Counted from the first letter of the stretch, positions 16,686 through 26,301 are shown. The stretch is 64,000 bases of DNA from Sorangium sp051521495 (GCF_051521495.1 NZ_CP150355.1:868001-932000); one strand, 5' to 3'. Notes: a model not told the origin generated them from the sequence alone. Program-made: numbers and translations.

Positions 16686-16799
16686 GTCCCCCCTCGAACG
16701 AATGGAAAAGCGTCGCGTCGCGGGTGACGCCGTGGGAGCCTTGTCGATCACGGCGAGCAACAAGCCCCGGATCACCCACCGATCCTGGTGTGAGCGATC

Positions 16800-19700
16800 T
16801 CAGCGCGCGGGCCGGCGCCCCTCGCCCCCCCTTGGCATCGCCGACCCCGAGAGAGCGCGCGCGATACCCGCCCGAAGCGTCGACAGCGTCGTCATCGCCT
16901 GGAGATCCACGCCGAGCTCCACCATCGTCCGCGCCACGTCGGGCCGTATGCCGGTGAACAGCGGCTCGGTGCCGAGCAGACGCAGCGCGTTCGCGACCGA
17001 CACGAGCGCGCTCACGACGGCCGCGTCGACGTAGCGCATCCCGGTGATGTCCAGGATCAGCGCCCGCGCGCCGGTCTGCTGCGCTCCCGCGAGCGCCACC
17101 TCCATGATCTGCGCCGCCCGCTCCGCCTCCACCGTGCCGATGATCGGCATTACCAGCACGTCCTCGCTGATCGGCATCAGCGGCGCCATGAGCTCCAAGA
17201 GTCGGGCCTTCTGCGCCTCCATCACCTGCTCGCGGAGCGCGGCGCGCTCGGCCTCGGCGCGCGTCCGGTCTTCGAGCTCGCGCGCGAGCTCGGCATTCGA
17301 GCGTTCGAGCTCGCGTGTCCTCTGCTCGACCTCCCGCTCGAGCCGGGCGTTCGCGAGGCGGGCTTCCTCGTTCGCCTCCTGGATCCCTTCGAGGAGCAAC
17401 GCATTCTCGATGGCGATCGACGCCTGCGACGCCAAGAGCCCGAGCAGCTCCACCCGCACCGCGGTGAACACCCCCGCGGTCGCGCTGTTCTCGAGATACA
17501 GAATCCCCGCCGTGCGCCCCTGGCTGCTCACCGGCATGCAGAGGATCGAGCGCGTCTTGTGCTCCGCGAGGTACGGGTCTGACGCGAAGCGTGAGTCGCC
17601 CGCCGCGTCGTCGAGCACCAGCTCCTCGCGCGTGCGCCACGCGTAGAGCACCGCCTGCTGCGCGAGCTCCGGCTCGTCCTCGAGCGGCCGCCTCTGCCCC
17701 ACCTCGATCGACTCGGGCGAGGCCCGGAAGGCCGCTTCGACGAAGAGCCGGTCGTCCCGCGAGAGGAGCAGGATGCCTCGCTCCGCCCCCGAGTTCTCGA
17801 GCACGATCTGCATGAGGCGGCTAACCACCCGGGAGAGCACGACCTCGCCCGCGATCATCTGCACCGCGCGCAGCACGAGCGCGGCGTCGCGCAGGCTCCC
17901 CATCGTGGCCCGACCGAGGAGCGTCGTGTGGGACGTCGCCGACTCCGACGTGCTGCTCTGCGAGTTGGTGTCGCGCTTGCTGATGCGCGCGGAGAGGCTG
18001 GGGAACTCGAAGAGGAGCGCCTCGGCCTTGGCCGTCGCGCCCCAGTGCAAGTGACCACGGAAGGCGTCGGCGAGGTACCCCTGGGCGGCGCGTTCGCGGC
18101 CGAGCGAGAGCAGGAACCGGCCGCACCGCTCGTTCGCGATCGCCTCGTCCTGCGCATACCCATGCTCGCGCGCCAGCTCGATGGCCTGGTCGTACTGCTC
18201 GATCGCCTCCCAGCGCTCGCCCCGCAGCGCGCAGAGCTCCGCGTCGAGGAGCGCGACCTTGTGCTGGAAGTTGCTCGGACAGCTCCGGGCGAGCGCGTCG
18301 AGCCGGGCCTTCAGCGGTGTGATGGCGGCCTCGTGCTCCTTCCGCGCCTCGGGATCTTCGGCCTCGCGCGCGAGCCCGGCCCGCGCCAGGGCCTCGAGGA
18401 AGGCCGCGTTCGCCGGCCAGTAGATGCCCTTCACGTCCTCGGCGAACCGCGCCGCGTCCGCAGCCGCCTCGAGCGCGGTTTCGTGCTCGCCGTAAAGCAC
18501 GTGCAGGACGAGACGGTATACATGCTTGTAATAGAAGACGATCGCGTGCTCTTTCTCGTTGAGCGCCGCGAGTGCCTCGCTGAGCACCACGCCGTCGCTG
18601 TCCAGGCTCGTCCGGCCCCGGGTCTGTCCGGTCAGACAGGCGACGAGCTGCCGCGACACGGTGATGGCCGCGATCGCGACAGGGTCCTTCGTTCGCCGCG
18701 CCAAGACGGCGGCCCGGTCGGCCTCGGCCTTGACCTCCTCGAGCGGAACGCCCGCGCCGATGAGCCACTGCAGCAGGCAGTAGCCCAGGTTGATGCCGAG
18801 GTAGAGGTTGTCCCCGGCCTCCAGCGCGGCGTCTCGCGACCGTATCGCATGATCGACCGCGTTGCGGAGCGGCTCGCACACATAGAGCGCGGTGCCCCAC
18901 GTGACGTGCACGCGCGCGGCGATGGTCGGGCTCTTCCAGCGCTCACACAGCGAGACCGCGACCCGGCCGAACGCGTGCCCCTCGGCGTGCCGCCCCATCA
19001 TCAGGCATAGGATGAGGCTGTAGCCTGCGTACGGAAGCGCGCTGGTCTCCGACTGGCCACGCGCGAGCGAGCGGCGCACTTGCTCGACGATCACCAGCCC
19101 GAACAGCGTCTTGCTCACGAAGTACACGGGCAGCCAGATCTCCGCCATCAGCGTGAAGATCTGCCGATCCTCCGGATCCTCGGTCACCGGAGCGTGGGCG
19201 AGCGCCTCGATGGAGCGGCCCGCGAGCAACCGATCCACGTCCCCCACGCCCTGCATGAAGGCCGCCTGTTGCGCGGCCGGATCCTCGGTTATCGTCACGC
19301 CGAGCTCCGCGAGCCCTGAGAGCCCCGCGCGCACCGCGTCGGCAAACCGACCCCGCGTGGTCAGGGCCCGGGCGCGGACGCTGTGCACGCTCGCGCGCGC
19401 CCTCGCGCTCTCCGCCCGCGCGAGCGCGGTGGCCGTGAGCGCCTCCTGCTCCTCGAACGCGCCGATGAGGTATTCGGCCTCGGCCCCCTCGAGCCAGAGC
19501 GCGAAGCACACCTCGTGATCGCGCGAAAACCCCTTCTCGGAGGCGAGCGCCCGGCCCGCCGCGAACAGGCTCGCCGCCGCCTCGAAGGCCGTGGCGGCCA
19601 TGGCCCGCCGGCCGGCGCGCAGATCGAGCCGCGCGATATCCATGCGCTCGGTCTCGTCCGTGATTTCCCGTGCGCCCAGGTTCAGGTGACGCACGACCTC

Positions 19701-21995
19701 GAGCAGGTCCTCGTCCGGCACCCGCCCGCTGACATCCGAGGCGCCGCCGGACGGGCCGGGCAAGCCGGCTGTGCCCCGGGCCCCGCCGCCGCGCGCCATG
19801 AGCAGCCGGCCGATGGCGAGGTGCACCGCCGGCCGCTCCGCCTCGGGCACGAGCGCGTAGCAGGCCTCCTTCACCCGGTCGTGCAGGAAGCGGTACGGGA
19901 CCGCGACGTCCATCGGCTCGAGCGCGTCCCCGGCCTCTTCGAGGAGCCGGTAGTTGCCGCCGAGCGGCTGGACCAGCCCCTCGCGCAGCGCCTCGCGCAG
20001 ATCCGCGGCGACGGCTGCGGGCGATTTCTCGACGATCGTCGCGAGCGCGCGGAGATCGAACGACGCGCCGATGCACGACGCGCACATCAGGGCGCGGCGC
20101 GTCGCGGGCGCGAGCCGCTCGATCTTGCGCGCCATCAGCGCGAGCACGTTGTCGGTGACCATCGCGCCCTCGACGCGCTCGAGGTCCCAGACGAACCCGC
20201 GCGCCTCGGGGTCGAAGCGGAGCAGCCCGTCGCTCTCGAGCTCGCGCAGGAACTGGCCGATGAAGAGCGGATTCGAGTGCGTCTTGTCCCGGATCAGGGC
20301 CGCGAGCGGCTCGGCTCGCCCGAGGTCCGCGTGCAGCGCCTCGGCCACGATCGCCGTCACCGCCGCGGGCGTCAGCGGCCCCAGCGTGACCTCGAACGGC
20401 TCGATCCCCGCCTCGCGCAGCGTGCCTATCGTCGCGGTGAGCGGGTGCGCGGCGTCCACCTCCTCGTCGCGGTAGGCGCCGACCACGCACAGGTGGTGCG
20501 CATCCATATCCATGAGCAGGCGGCCGAGCAGGTCGAGCGACGCCAGGTCCGCCCACTGCAGGTCGTCGAAGAACATGACGAGCGGGGCGTCCTCGCGCGA
20601 AAAGACCGACAGGAAGCGCCGGATCAGCAGCGCCAGGCGGTTCTTCGCCTCGCTCGCGCTGGTCGCCGGCAGCTGCGGCTGCGGCCCGATCACGAGCTCG
20701 AGCTCCGGGCAGAGGTCGGTCACGACCCGCCCGTACTCGCCGAGCGCGGCTTCGATGGCGTGCTTCCTCGCCAGGAGGGTGTCGGGCGGCTCGGCCAACG
20801 TTTGCCGCACGAGCGCGCGGATCACCTGCGAGAAGGCCGACAGCGGCATGCTCCTCGCCATCGCGTCGAACTTGCCGGGCGCGAAGTACGCTTCGCGCGC
20901 CTGGGTCGCACAGAGCTCGCGCACGAGCGCCGACTTGCCGATGCCGGGCGGGCCCGCCACGAGCGCAAGGGTGGCCGCGCCGGATCGCGCTCGATCGAGC
21001 GCGGCCTTGAGCGCGCCCAGCTCGGCCTCGCGACCCACGAGCCGATCGGGCAACACGACGTCCTCCACCAGGTCGTCCCGGCCCAGCGGGAGCGGCTCCA
21101 CGGTCCCGCTCGCGTCGAGCCGCCGCTGGCACTCTTCCAGATCGGCAAGGAGCCCCCGCGCGCTCTGGTAGCGATCTTCCGGGGCCTTCGCCAGCAGCCT
21201 CATCACGACGTCGGACAGGCCGCGCGGCACGTCCTTGACGACCGCGTGCGGCGGCGCCGGCACCCGCGTCAGGTGCGCGTGAATCGCCTCCGTCGCGTCC
21301 GCGGCCTGGAACGGCGTGGCCCCGGTCAGCATGTGGTAGAGCGTCACGCCGAGCGCATACAGATCCGAGCGCCGATCGACAGGTCGATTCATCCGGCCCG
21401 TCTGCTCCGGCGCGATGTACGCAGGTGTCCCCTCCAGCCCCTCCATCGCCGAAGCCTCCTGGGTCTCCTGGGCCAGGCGGGCGGCGATGCCGAAATCGAC
21501 CAGGCGCGGCGAGAGCGTCGCCTCGTCGATCATCACGTTGCGCGGCTTGATGTCCTTGTGGATGATATGCTGCCGGTGGAGCGCGTCGAGCGTGCGCACG
21601 AGCGGCGCCGCGATGCACAGCGTCGTCTTCGCATCGAGCCGTCCGCGCCTCGCGATCAAATCGGCGAGGCTTGTCGGGCCGAGGTCCTCGAGCACGAGCG
21701 CGAGGCCGCGGCCATGCGGGAGCAGGTCGAGCGCCCGCGGCACGCCCGGCATGGAGAGATCGCGCAAGATCGCGTGCTCTCGCCGGAGCCGGGCGAGCTG
21801 GCGGAAGGTCGGGTAATCGCTTTGTGTGACCTTGACGGCGACGGGCGCGCCGTCTCCTCGACGACGACCTCGATACAGAGCCGTCTCGATCCCTTGATGG
21901 ACGAGCACGTCCAGCGCGACCCCTGAGACCTCGATGGCTTCTCCGCTCCTTGAGGGCATGTCGAGGTCGTATCCGGGATTCGGGAGAAATGCCAC
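16800..21995 (-). CDS. Ser/Thr kinase - AAA ATPase - GAF - STAS multidomain protein
   Basis: A 1731-residue signalling protein. Residues about 27-290 are a Hanks-type kinase: APVAVKVTQ, IIHKDIKPRNVMID, VDFGIA, GTPAYIAPEQ. A STAND/AAA module follows: LVGREAELGALK at about 325, Walker A GPPGIGKS at about 347, Walker B MFFDDLQWAD at about 472. A TPR-like helical region runs from about 600 to 1330, a GAF domain from about 1365 to 1535 (ERGILLLSRDDRLFVEAAF), then a coiled coil. A STAS domain closes it (ALILDITGMRYVDAAVVSAL, residues about 1600-1715). Well-known relatives end in a histidine kinase; here an RsbR-like STAS domain takes that place, so output is probably partner binding rather than phosphotransfer. 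ATG 21959 is an alternative start. All catalytic residues look intact. Confidence 0.88.
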   Translation of the reverse strand: MAFLPNPGYDLDMPSRSGEAIEVSGVALDVLVHQGIETALYRGRRRGDGAPVAVKVTQSDYPTFRQLARLRREHAILRDLSMPGVPRALDLLPHGRGLALVLEDLGPTSLADLIARRGRLDAKTTLCIAAPLVRTLDALHRQHIIHKDIKPRNVMIDEATLSPRLVDFGIAARLAQETQEASAMEGLEGTPAYIAPEQTGRMNRPVDRRSDLYALGVTLYHMLTGATPFQAADATEAIHAHLTRVPAPPHAVVKDVPRGLSDVVMRLLAKAPEDRYQSARGLLADLEECQRRLDASGTVEPLPLGRDDLVEDVVLPDRLVGREAELGALKAALDRARSGAATLALVAGPPGIGKSALVRELCATQAREAYFAPGKFDAMARSMPLSAFSQVIRALVRQTLAEPPDTLLARKHAIEAALGEYGRVVTDLCPELELVIGPQPQLPATSASEAKNRLALLIRRFLSVFSREDAPLVMFFDDLQWADLASLDLLGRLLMDMDAHHLCVVGAYRDEEVDAAHPLTATIGTLREAGIEPFEVTLGPLTPAAVTAIVAEALHADLGRAEPLAALIRDKTHSNPLFIGQFLRELESDGLLRFDPEARGFVWDLERVEGAMVTDNVLALMARKIERLAPATRRALMCASCIGASFDLRALATIVEKSPAAVAADLREALREGLVQPLGGNYRLLEEAGDALEPMDVAVPYRFLHDRVKEACYALVPEAERPAVHLAIGRLLMARGGGARGTAGLPGPSGGASDVSGRVPDEDLLEVVRHLNLGAREITDETERMDIARLDLRAGRRAMAATAFEAAASLFAAGRALASEKGFSRDHEVCFALWLEGAEAEYLIGAFEEQEALTATALARAESARARASVHSVRARALTTRGRFADAVRAGLSGLAELGVTITEDPAAQQAAFMQGVGDVDRLLAGRSIEALAHAPVTEDPEDRQIFTLMAEIWLPVYFVSKTLFGLVIVEQVRRSLARGQSETSALPYAGYSLILCLMMGRHAEGHAFGRVAVSLCERWKSPTIAARVHVTWGTALYVCEPLRNAVDHAIRSRDAALEAGDNLYLGINLGYCLLQWLIGAGVPLEEVKAEADRAAVLARRTKDPVAIAAITVSRQLVACLTGQTRGRTSLDSDGVVLSEALAALNEKEHAIVFYYKHVYRLVLHVLYGEHETALEAAADAARFAEDVKGIYWPANAAFLEALARAGLAREAEDPEARKEHEAAITPLKARLDALARSCPSNFQHKVALLDAELCALRGERWEAIEQYDQAIELAREHGYAQDEAIANERCGRFLLSLGRERAAQGYLADAFRGHLHWGATAKAEALLFEFPSLSARISKRDTNSQSSTSESATSHTTLLGRATMGSLRDAALVLRAVQMIAGEVVLSRVVSRLMQIVLENSGAERGILLLSRDDRLFVEAAFRASPESIEVGQRRPLEDEPELAQQAVLYAWRTREELVLDDAAGDSRFASDPYLAEHKTRSILCMPVSSQGRTAGILYLENSATAGVFTAVRVELLGLLASQASIAIENALLLEGIQEANEEARLANARLEREVEQRTRELERSNAELARELEDRTRAEAERAALREQVMEAQKARLLELMAPLMPISEDVLVMPIIGTVEAERAAQIMEVALAGAQQTGARALILDITGMRYVDAAVVSALVSVANALRLLGTEPLFTGIRPDVARTMVELGVDLQAMTTLSTLRAGIARALSGSAMPRGGEGRRPAR

Positions 21996-22310
21996 GGCTC
22001 TGTTCTTGGATCTGCCCGCCGAACAACGGCTCTCGGAAACTGGGATTACAATCCGTTCGCCGAGCGGGCGAGCCGCGCAGTAGGCTGAGGCGAGCTCAGC
22101 GCATACGGGCCCGCTGTCGCTCTTGACGCTTGTTCCGATGCGTCGCCTCCCCGCGTCGGATACTTCATCGGATACGCCATGTCGCCGCTCCTTGGCACGC
22201 TGAATCGCTCCAGGGCAAAGCAGGGCGTGCGCAGTACCTCACGAGCCGCTTCCGCCCTCAGGCTCCCGGTCAGAAGTGTTGCCAGGGCGAAGTGTCGCGT
22301 TCAGCGAAGA
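21996..22310. other. Non-coding interval
   Basis: 315 bp upstream of the multidomain kinase gene, ending at the left boundary of duplicated segment B. No gene or clear signal is recognised. Confidence 0.4.
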
Positions 22311-22822
22311 GCGCGCCCGTCACATCGATTCGACCGACTTGAGCATCTCCGGGACGAAGTGGAGTCTCGGCCGGAGCAGCCTGTCGCGGCGACCGAGCTG
22401 TCGGACCTGGAGCATGGCGCCGGTCGCGGAGCTGTTCGAGGCATCCAGCAGATCATCGGTGAACGTGTAGCTGTAATTCTCTTGCTTGGTCGGTGTCTTG
22501 TCCTGCGCAGCGGCCTCGGAGATCGAGACACAGAGAAACAGCAGCGCGGCCGTGGCTGAAAGGAGCGATCGCGGATTCATCATGCCTCCTCGCTTTTATC
22601 GGACATGAGCGAGGTCCGCGCATTGGGACCCTTTTTGCCGAGCTCGATGTCGCGTCCGGAGCACGCCGGCGCGGCCGCGGGGCAGCGCGCGGAGCCCACT
22701 GCCCGGGGGGCCGCTCCAGGGGGCAGGTCCAGGTGGACGATGCGCCCCTGCGTTCTGTGCCGACAGGCGCGCTCGATGTCGTCGCGGGGGGCCTCCTGGA
22801 CGGAGCGCCGGATCCGGCGACA
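22311..22822. repeat. Duplicated segment, copy B (with 15976-16493)
   Basis: The second copy of the roughly 0.5-kb duplication described for 15976-16493. It includes the paralogous small gene and about 240 bp upstream. Homology ends near GGATCCGGCGACA at 22822. Confidence 0.85.
22320..22580 (-). CDS. Small exported protein, paralogue 2
   Basis: An 86-residue protein with a Sec signal peptide (ALLFLCVSISEAAAQD) and a mature part almost identical to the copy at 15986: NYSYTFTDDLLDASNSSATG, AMLQVRQLGRRDRLLRPRLH and FVPEMLKSVESM. Differences between the copies are mainly conservative, and the reading frame is kept in both, which argues that both are expressed proteins. The AGGAGG and double-ATG arrangement is the same as in copy A. 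Function unknown. Confidence 0.65.
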   Translation of the reverse strand: MNPRSLLSATAALLFLCVSISEAAAQDKTPTKQENYSYTFTDDLLDASNSSATGAMLQVRQLGRRDRLLRPRLHFVPEMLKSVESM

Positions 22823-22864
22823 TCGCAGGTGACATCGCGCATCTTCCGCGTAGAATCGGGCGCG

Positions 22865-23197
22865 ATGCTCACCCGCAGTCGAAGGGGCACGACGGGCGGC
22901 CTCATCATGGCGGTCGCCGCGGCGCTCGCCGTGGTCGTCCCCGCCGGAGCGGCGGGCGCGAGCGAGGAAGCGCCGGCAAAGGTGGCGAACGGCATCGCCG
23001 TCGGCGTTCAGCTGGAGGCGCTCGCGGACGTCAAGGTCGCGCGCGCCGAGGTCGCCCGGGGCTCCAGGGTGAGCGTGGCCAGGCTGATCGAGCGCCAGGG
23101 CCAGCTCACCGCCGTCGACGTCGAGCTCGCCGACGGCCACATCGCGCGCGTGGCGATGGCGACGGTCCGCACGTCGTTCCGCATCCTCTCCGAGTAG
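22865..23197 (+). CDS. Small exported hypothetical protein
   Basis: A 110-residue protein. A basic start (MLTRSRRGTT) and a long hydrophobic stretch (AVAAALAVVVPAGAAGAS) form a signal peptide. The mature part includes GIAVGVQLEALADVKVARAE, RGSRVSVARLIERQG and ELADGHIARVAMATVRTSF, which reads like a small beta-rich domain. No family is recognised. The frame is open upstream to 22493, but there it lies over duplicated segment B; the ATG at 22865 directly precedes the signal peptide. It is followed 57 bp later by the ligase gene on the same strand. Confidence 0.5.
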   Translation: MLTRSRRGTTGGLIMAVAAALAVVVPAGAAGASEEAPAKVANGIAVGVQLEALADVKVARAEVARGSRVSVARLIERQGQLTAVDVELADGHIARVAMATVRTSFRILSE

Positions 23198-23254
23198 CCG
23201 AGCGCCGACGGCGGCTTCTTCGCCCCCGGCCGCGATTGCGGCTAGGGTGCCGCC

Positions 23255-24397
23255 ATGCGGAACCCCGCCAAGGTGCGCGTCGCCGTCCTGTTCGGCGGCC
23301 GCTCGGCCGAGCACGAGATCTCCCTTCTGTCCGCCCGCTTCGTCGTCGAGGCGCTCGATCGCGACCGCTTCGAGCCGGTGCTCGTCGGCATCGACAAGTC
23401 CGGCCGCTGGCGGCTCCAGGAAGAGGCGCTGCTCCTCGGCGCCGCGCGCGACCCCCGCCTCGCACGGCTCAACGAGGCGATGCCGGAGATCGCCCTCGAC
23501 GCCCACCCGGGGCCCGCCGGCGAGGCGACGCTGACCGTGCCGGGCGGCGAGCGCTCCCCGGTCGACGTCGTCTTCCCCGTCCTGCACGGGCCCACGGGCG
23601 AGGACGGCTGCGTGCAGGGCCTCCTCGAGCTCGCCGGGGTCCCGTACGTCGGCTCCGGCGTGCTCGGCTCCGCCGTGGGGATGGACAAGGACGTGATGAA
23701 GCGCCTGCTCCACGAGGCGGAGATCCCGATCGTGCCGCACGTCACGCTCCGCCGGGCCGCGTGGGACCGCGATCGCGGCGCGTGCCTCGAGCAGATCGCC
23801 GCCCTCTCCCCGGCCGGCAGCGCCGGTTTCGGGCCGATCTTCGTCAAGCCCGCGAACCTCGGGTCGTCCGTGGGGGTTCGGCGCGTCACGGCGCGCTCCG
23901 AGCTCGAGGCGGCCGTCGAGCACGCCTTCGAGTTCGACCTGAAGATCGTCTGCGAGCGTGGCATCGAGGGCGTGCGCGAGATCGAGTGCGCCGTGCTCGG
24001 CGACGACGACGCGATCGCCTCCGTGCCCGGCGAGATCGTGGTCGGGCACGCCGACGGCTTCTACTCCTACGCCGCGAAGTACATCGACGCCGACGGCGCC
24101 ACGATCCGGATCCCGGCCGACCTGTCCCCGGCCGAAGCGAACGCCGTGCAGCTCGTCGCGCTCCGCACGTTCCGCGCGCTGGAGGCGTCGGGGATGGCCC
24201 GCGTCGACCTCTTCCTCTCGCCCGAACGCGCGCTCTACGTGAACGAGATCAACACCCTCCCTGGTTTCACGGCGATCTCGATGTACCCGAAGCTCTGGGA
24301 GGCGAGCGGCATCCCCGCGCGCGTGTTGATCGAGCGCCTCATCGCGCTCGCGCTCGAGCGCGGCGCCCGGAAGGCTCGCCTGAGGACGAGCGCCTAG
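23255..24397 (+). CDS. ddl: D-alanine--D-alanine ligase
   Basis: A 380-residue ATP-grasp ligase that joins two D-alanines for peptidoglycan precursor synthesis in the cytoplasm. The N-terminus VAVLFGGRSAEHEISLLSAR is the DdlA-type signature. VFPVLHGPTGEDGCVQGLLE and PYVGSGVLGSAVGMDKDVMK follow. The ATP-grasp core has PIFVKPANLGSSVGVRRV, and the Mg-binding and closing residues lie in RVDLFLS and LYVNEINTLPGFTAISMYP. The length matches the longer Ddl group with an extended middle. No cell-division genes flank it, so it is outside the usual mur cluster. Confidence 0.95.
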   Translation: MRNPAKVRVAVLFGGRSAEHEISLLSARFVVEALDRDRFEPVLVGIDKSGRWRLQEEALLLGAARDPRLARLNEAMPEIALDAHPGPAGEATLTVPGGERSPVDVVFPVLHGPTGEDGCVQGLLELAGVPYVGSGVLGSAVGMDKDVMKRLLHEAEIPIVPHVTLRRAAWDRDRGACLEQIAALSPAGSAGFGPIFVKPANLGSSVGVRRVTARSELEAAVEHAFEFDLKIVCERGIEGVREIECAVLGDDDAIASVPGEIVVGHADGFYSYAAKYIDADGATIRIPADLSPAEANAVQLVALRTFRALEASGMARVDLFLSPERALYVNEINTLPGFTAISMYPKLWEASGIPARVLIERLIALALERGARKARLRTSA

Positions 24398-24410
24398 CGC
24401 CGCGGGCGCG

Positions 24411-25505
24411 TCAGCCCGCGTCGAGCCGCACGCCCGGGGCGCCGAGCGCTGGCCGCCGCACGAGGCACGGCCCGAGCGCGTCCAGGATGCGCGCGTGGCG
24501 CTCGGCGGGCGCCCACAGGAGGATGTGCCCGCCGCCGCCGGCGCCGCACATCCGGAGGACCTCGACCCCGAGGCCGTCGAGCCGCCGCTCCAGCGAGAGC
24601 GCGATCGCGCTCGCCGCCCTCGAGAGGCGCACCTTCGCGGCCGCGCCCCGGCGCATGCCCGAGAGCACCAGCGAGAGCGAGCCGATCTCGAAGCCGCGCG
24701 CGACCTCGGCGGCCGCCGCCACGAGCTCGCCCTTCGCGTCGCACGTCGAGCCCGCGTCCATCCGATCCAGCACCTCGCCCGACACGCGCCGCACCCCCGT
24801 GTCCACGAGCAGCAGCCCCGCCGAGAGCGCGGGCGCGAGGTCCGGGCTGCCGATCGCGAGCGGCCGCACCCCCGCGCAGCCGCCGGCGTCGAAGGCGAGA
24901 TCGAGCAGCCCCCCGAACGCCGCGAACACCTGATCCTGCGCGCCGCACGCGTTGCACAGGCGATCGCGCTCGATCGCGACGGCCTCGCGCGCCAGATCCT
25001 CCGGCGCGACGGCCTCGCCGAGCGAGGCGCGCAGCGCGAACAGCGCCGCCACCGCCACCGACGCGCTGCCGCCGAGGCCGGCCCCGGGCGACGTCTCGCT
25101 CTCGACCCGCAGGGCGACCCCGTCGCCCACGCCCGTCGCGGAGAGCGTCGCCTCGATCAGGCGGAAGGCGACATCGTCGCGCGGCGGATCCGCCCGGCGC
25201 CGCAGGAGGACGCGCGCCCCTTCGGCGCCGCCGGCGCCCTCGGCCGGGCGCGGCTCCGCCCGTCCATCGTGGCGCGCGGCGAGCTCGAGCCGCACCCAGC
25301 CTCGATCGAACGGCTCCACGATCACGCGCACGCGCAGGTCGATCGCCGCGCCCACGACGCGCCCGCCGCCTTGCCGGGCGACGCCCGGAAGGTCGCTGCC
25401 CCCCCCGGCGAAGGAGACGCGCATCGGCGCGCTCGAGGCCGCGCGCCACAGCGGGCTTCGCAGCGTTCGCGGCGCGGAGAGGGAGCCGGCGCAAGGGGTG
25501 CTCAT
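24411..25505 (-). CDS. GHMP-family sugar kinase (heptose-7-phosphate kinase-like)
   Basis: A 364-residue GHMP kinase. SAPMRVSFAGGGSDLP near the N-terminus is the form typical of D-glycero-D-manno-heptose 7-phosphate kinases (HddA) and related sugar kinases. Motif 2, the ATP loop, is SPGAGLGGSASVAVAALFAL. Motif 3 is MCGAGGGGHILLW. ERDRLCNACGAQDQVFAAFG matches the substrate-side loop of the same group. It probably phosphorylates a sugar for surface-polysaccharide precursors; the exact sugar cannot be read from sequence. ATG 25505 is chosen because the family N-terminus begins about 25 residues later. It converges with ddl, 13 bp apart. Confidence 0.75.
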   Translation of the reverse strand: MSTPCAGSLSAPRTLRSPLWRAASSAPMRVSFAGGGSDLPGVARQGGGRVVGAAIDLRVRVIVEPFDRGWVRLELAARHDGRAEPRPAEGAGGAEGARVLLRRRADPPRDDVAFRLIEATLSATGVGDGVALRVESETSPGAGLGGSASVAVAALFALRASLGEAVAPEDLAREAVAIERDRLCNACGAQDQVFAAFGGLLDLAFDAGGCAGVRPLAIGSPDLAPALSAGLLLVDTGVRRVSGEVLDRMDAGSTCDAKGELVAAAAEVARGFEIGSLSLVLSGMRRGAAAKVRLSRAASAIALSLERRLDGLGVEVLRMCGAGGGGHILLWAPAERHARILDALGPCLVRRPALGAPGVRLDAG

Positions 25506-25797
25506 GCTGTCCTTCGGCGCGAGCGCGACCCGCGGGGACGCGAGCCCGCCCCAGGGACCGAGGCGGAGCGCCCCGCGGCGGCACCCCGTGCAGGGAGCAG
25601 GCCACCGATGGAGCGCCCGGCGTGCACGCACGCCCGCGCCCGACCAGGGGCCCGCACCGCCGCCTTCCGGCCCCGTCGCCCAGGGGGCATGCGCGCCGCG
25701 CTGCCTTCCCTTCCGTCGGGGTTGCGGACGGAGATCGCGGGCGGCGCTCGGGTTCGCTCGGTTCCGCTGGGATTCGCCCAGTCCCGCCCGGATTCGC
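25506..25797. other. Short non-coding interval with degenerate repeats
   Basis: 292 bp between two minus-strand genes. The part near 25745-25805 has short imperfect repeats of the GGATTCGCTCAGTTC type. No gene is recognised. Confidence 0.35.
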
Positions 25798-26301
25798 TCA
25801 GTTCAGGTCCTTGCTCGCGGGCTCGTTTCGCGGCGAGGGCTGCGCGCGGGCCGCGTCGAGGATCCGGTCGATCACCCTGATCCCGGCGGCGAACATGTCC
25901 CGCTCAGCGCGCTCGCCCCCGGCGTGCACCTCGGCCGCCTTCTCGCGGAGGGAGAGCGCGTCGCGACGGACGACCGGAAGGCGGGCCGCGGCCGCCGCCT
26001 CGGCGATGCACCCGGCGAGATCGTAGACGAGGAACGCGTCCTCCTCGCTGATCCGCGCCTCCCCGCGGCGCCCCTCGGCGCGCGCGCGCGCCGGGCCGCC
26101 GCCCGCGCCATTTCCCCGGGGGTGCGGCGCGACCTCCAGGTCGTCGTCGTCCCCGATCGAGCCCGAGGAGACGCGGTCGAGCAGGCTGGTCAGCTCGGCT
26201 CGGTAGGCGGCGAGGACCAGCGCGCAGAGCGCCCCGCGATCGCGCAGCGAGAAGAGGATCAGCTCGAGGAGCCGGTCGGACCGGGTCGCGCAGTTTTGCA
26301 T
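25798..26301 (-). CDS. Hypothetical helical protein
   Basis: A 167-residue soluble protein without a signal peptide. It reads SDRLLELILFSLRDRGALCA, AAYRAELTSLLDRVSSGS, a disordered acidic/Gly-Arg linker, then EEDAFLVYDLAGCIAEAAAA and FAAGIRVIDRILDAARAQ. Two helical halves around a flexible linker are suggested. I do not recognise the family. The frame has gene-like codon use (GC-rich third positions). It stands divergent from the HelD-like gene. Confidence 0.5.
   Translation of the reverse strand: MQNCATRSDRLLELILFSLRDRGALCALVLAAYRAELTSLLDRVSSGSIGDDDDLEVAPHPRGNGAGGGPARARAEGRRGEARISEEDAFLVYDLAGCIAEAAAAARLPVVRRDALSLREKAAEVHAGGERAERDMFAAGIRVIDRILDAARAQPSPRNEPASKDLN

Noticed and set aside
14955..16775. 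606-codon open frame on the minus strand
   Set aside because: A chance frame that strings together the glycosyltransferase fragment, the antisense of the DUF6968-like gene and non-coding DNA; only the 64-codon glycosyltransferase piece is real.
19383..21926. Long open frame (847 codons) on the plus strand
   Set aside because: It is exactly antisense to the kinase/ATPase core, rich in Arg/Ala/Gly with no domain; a GC-skew shadow.
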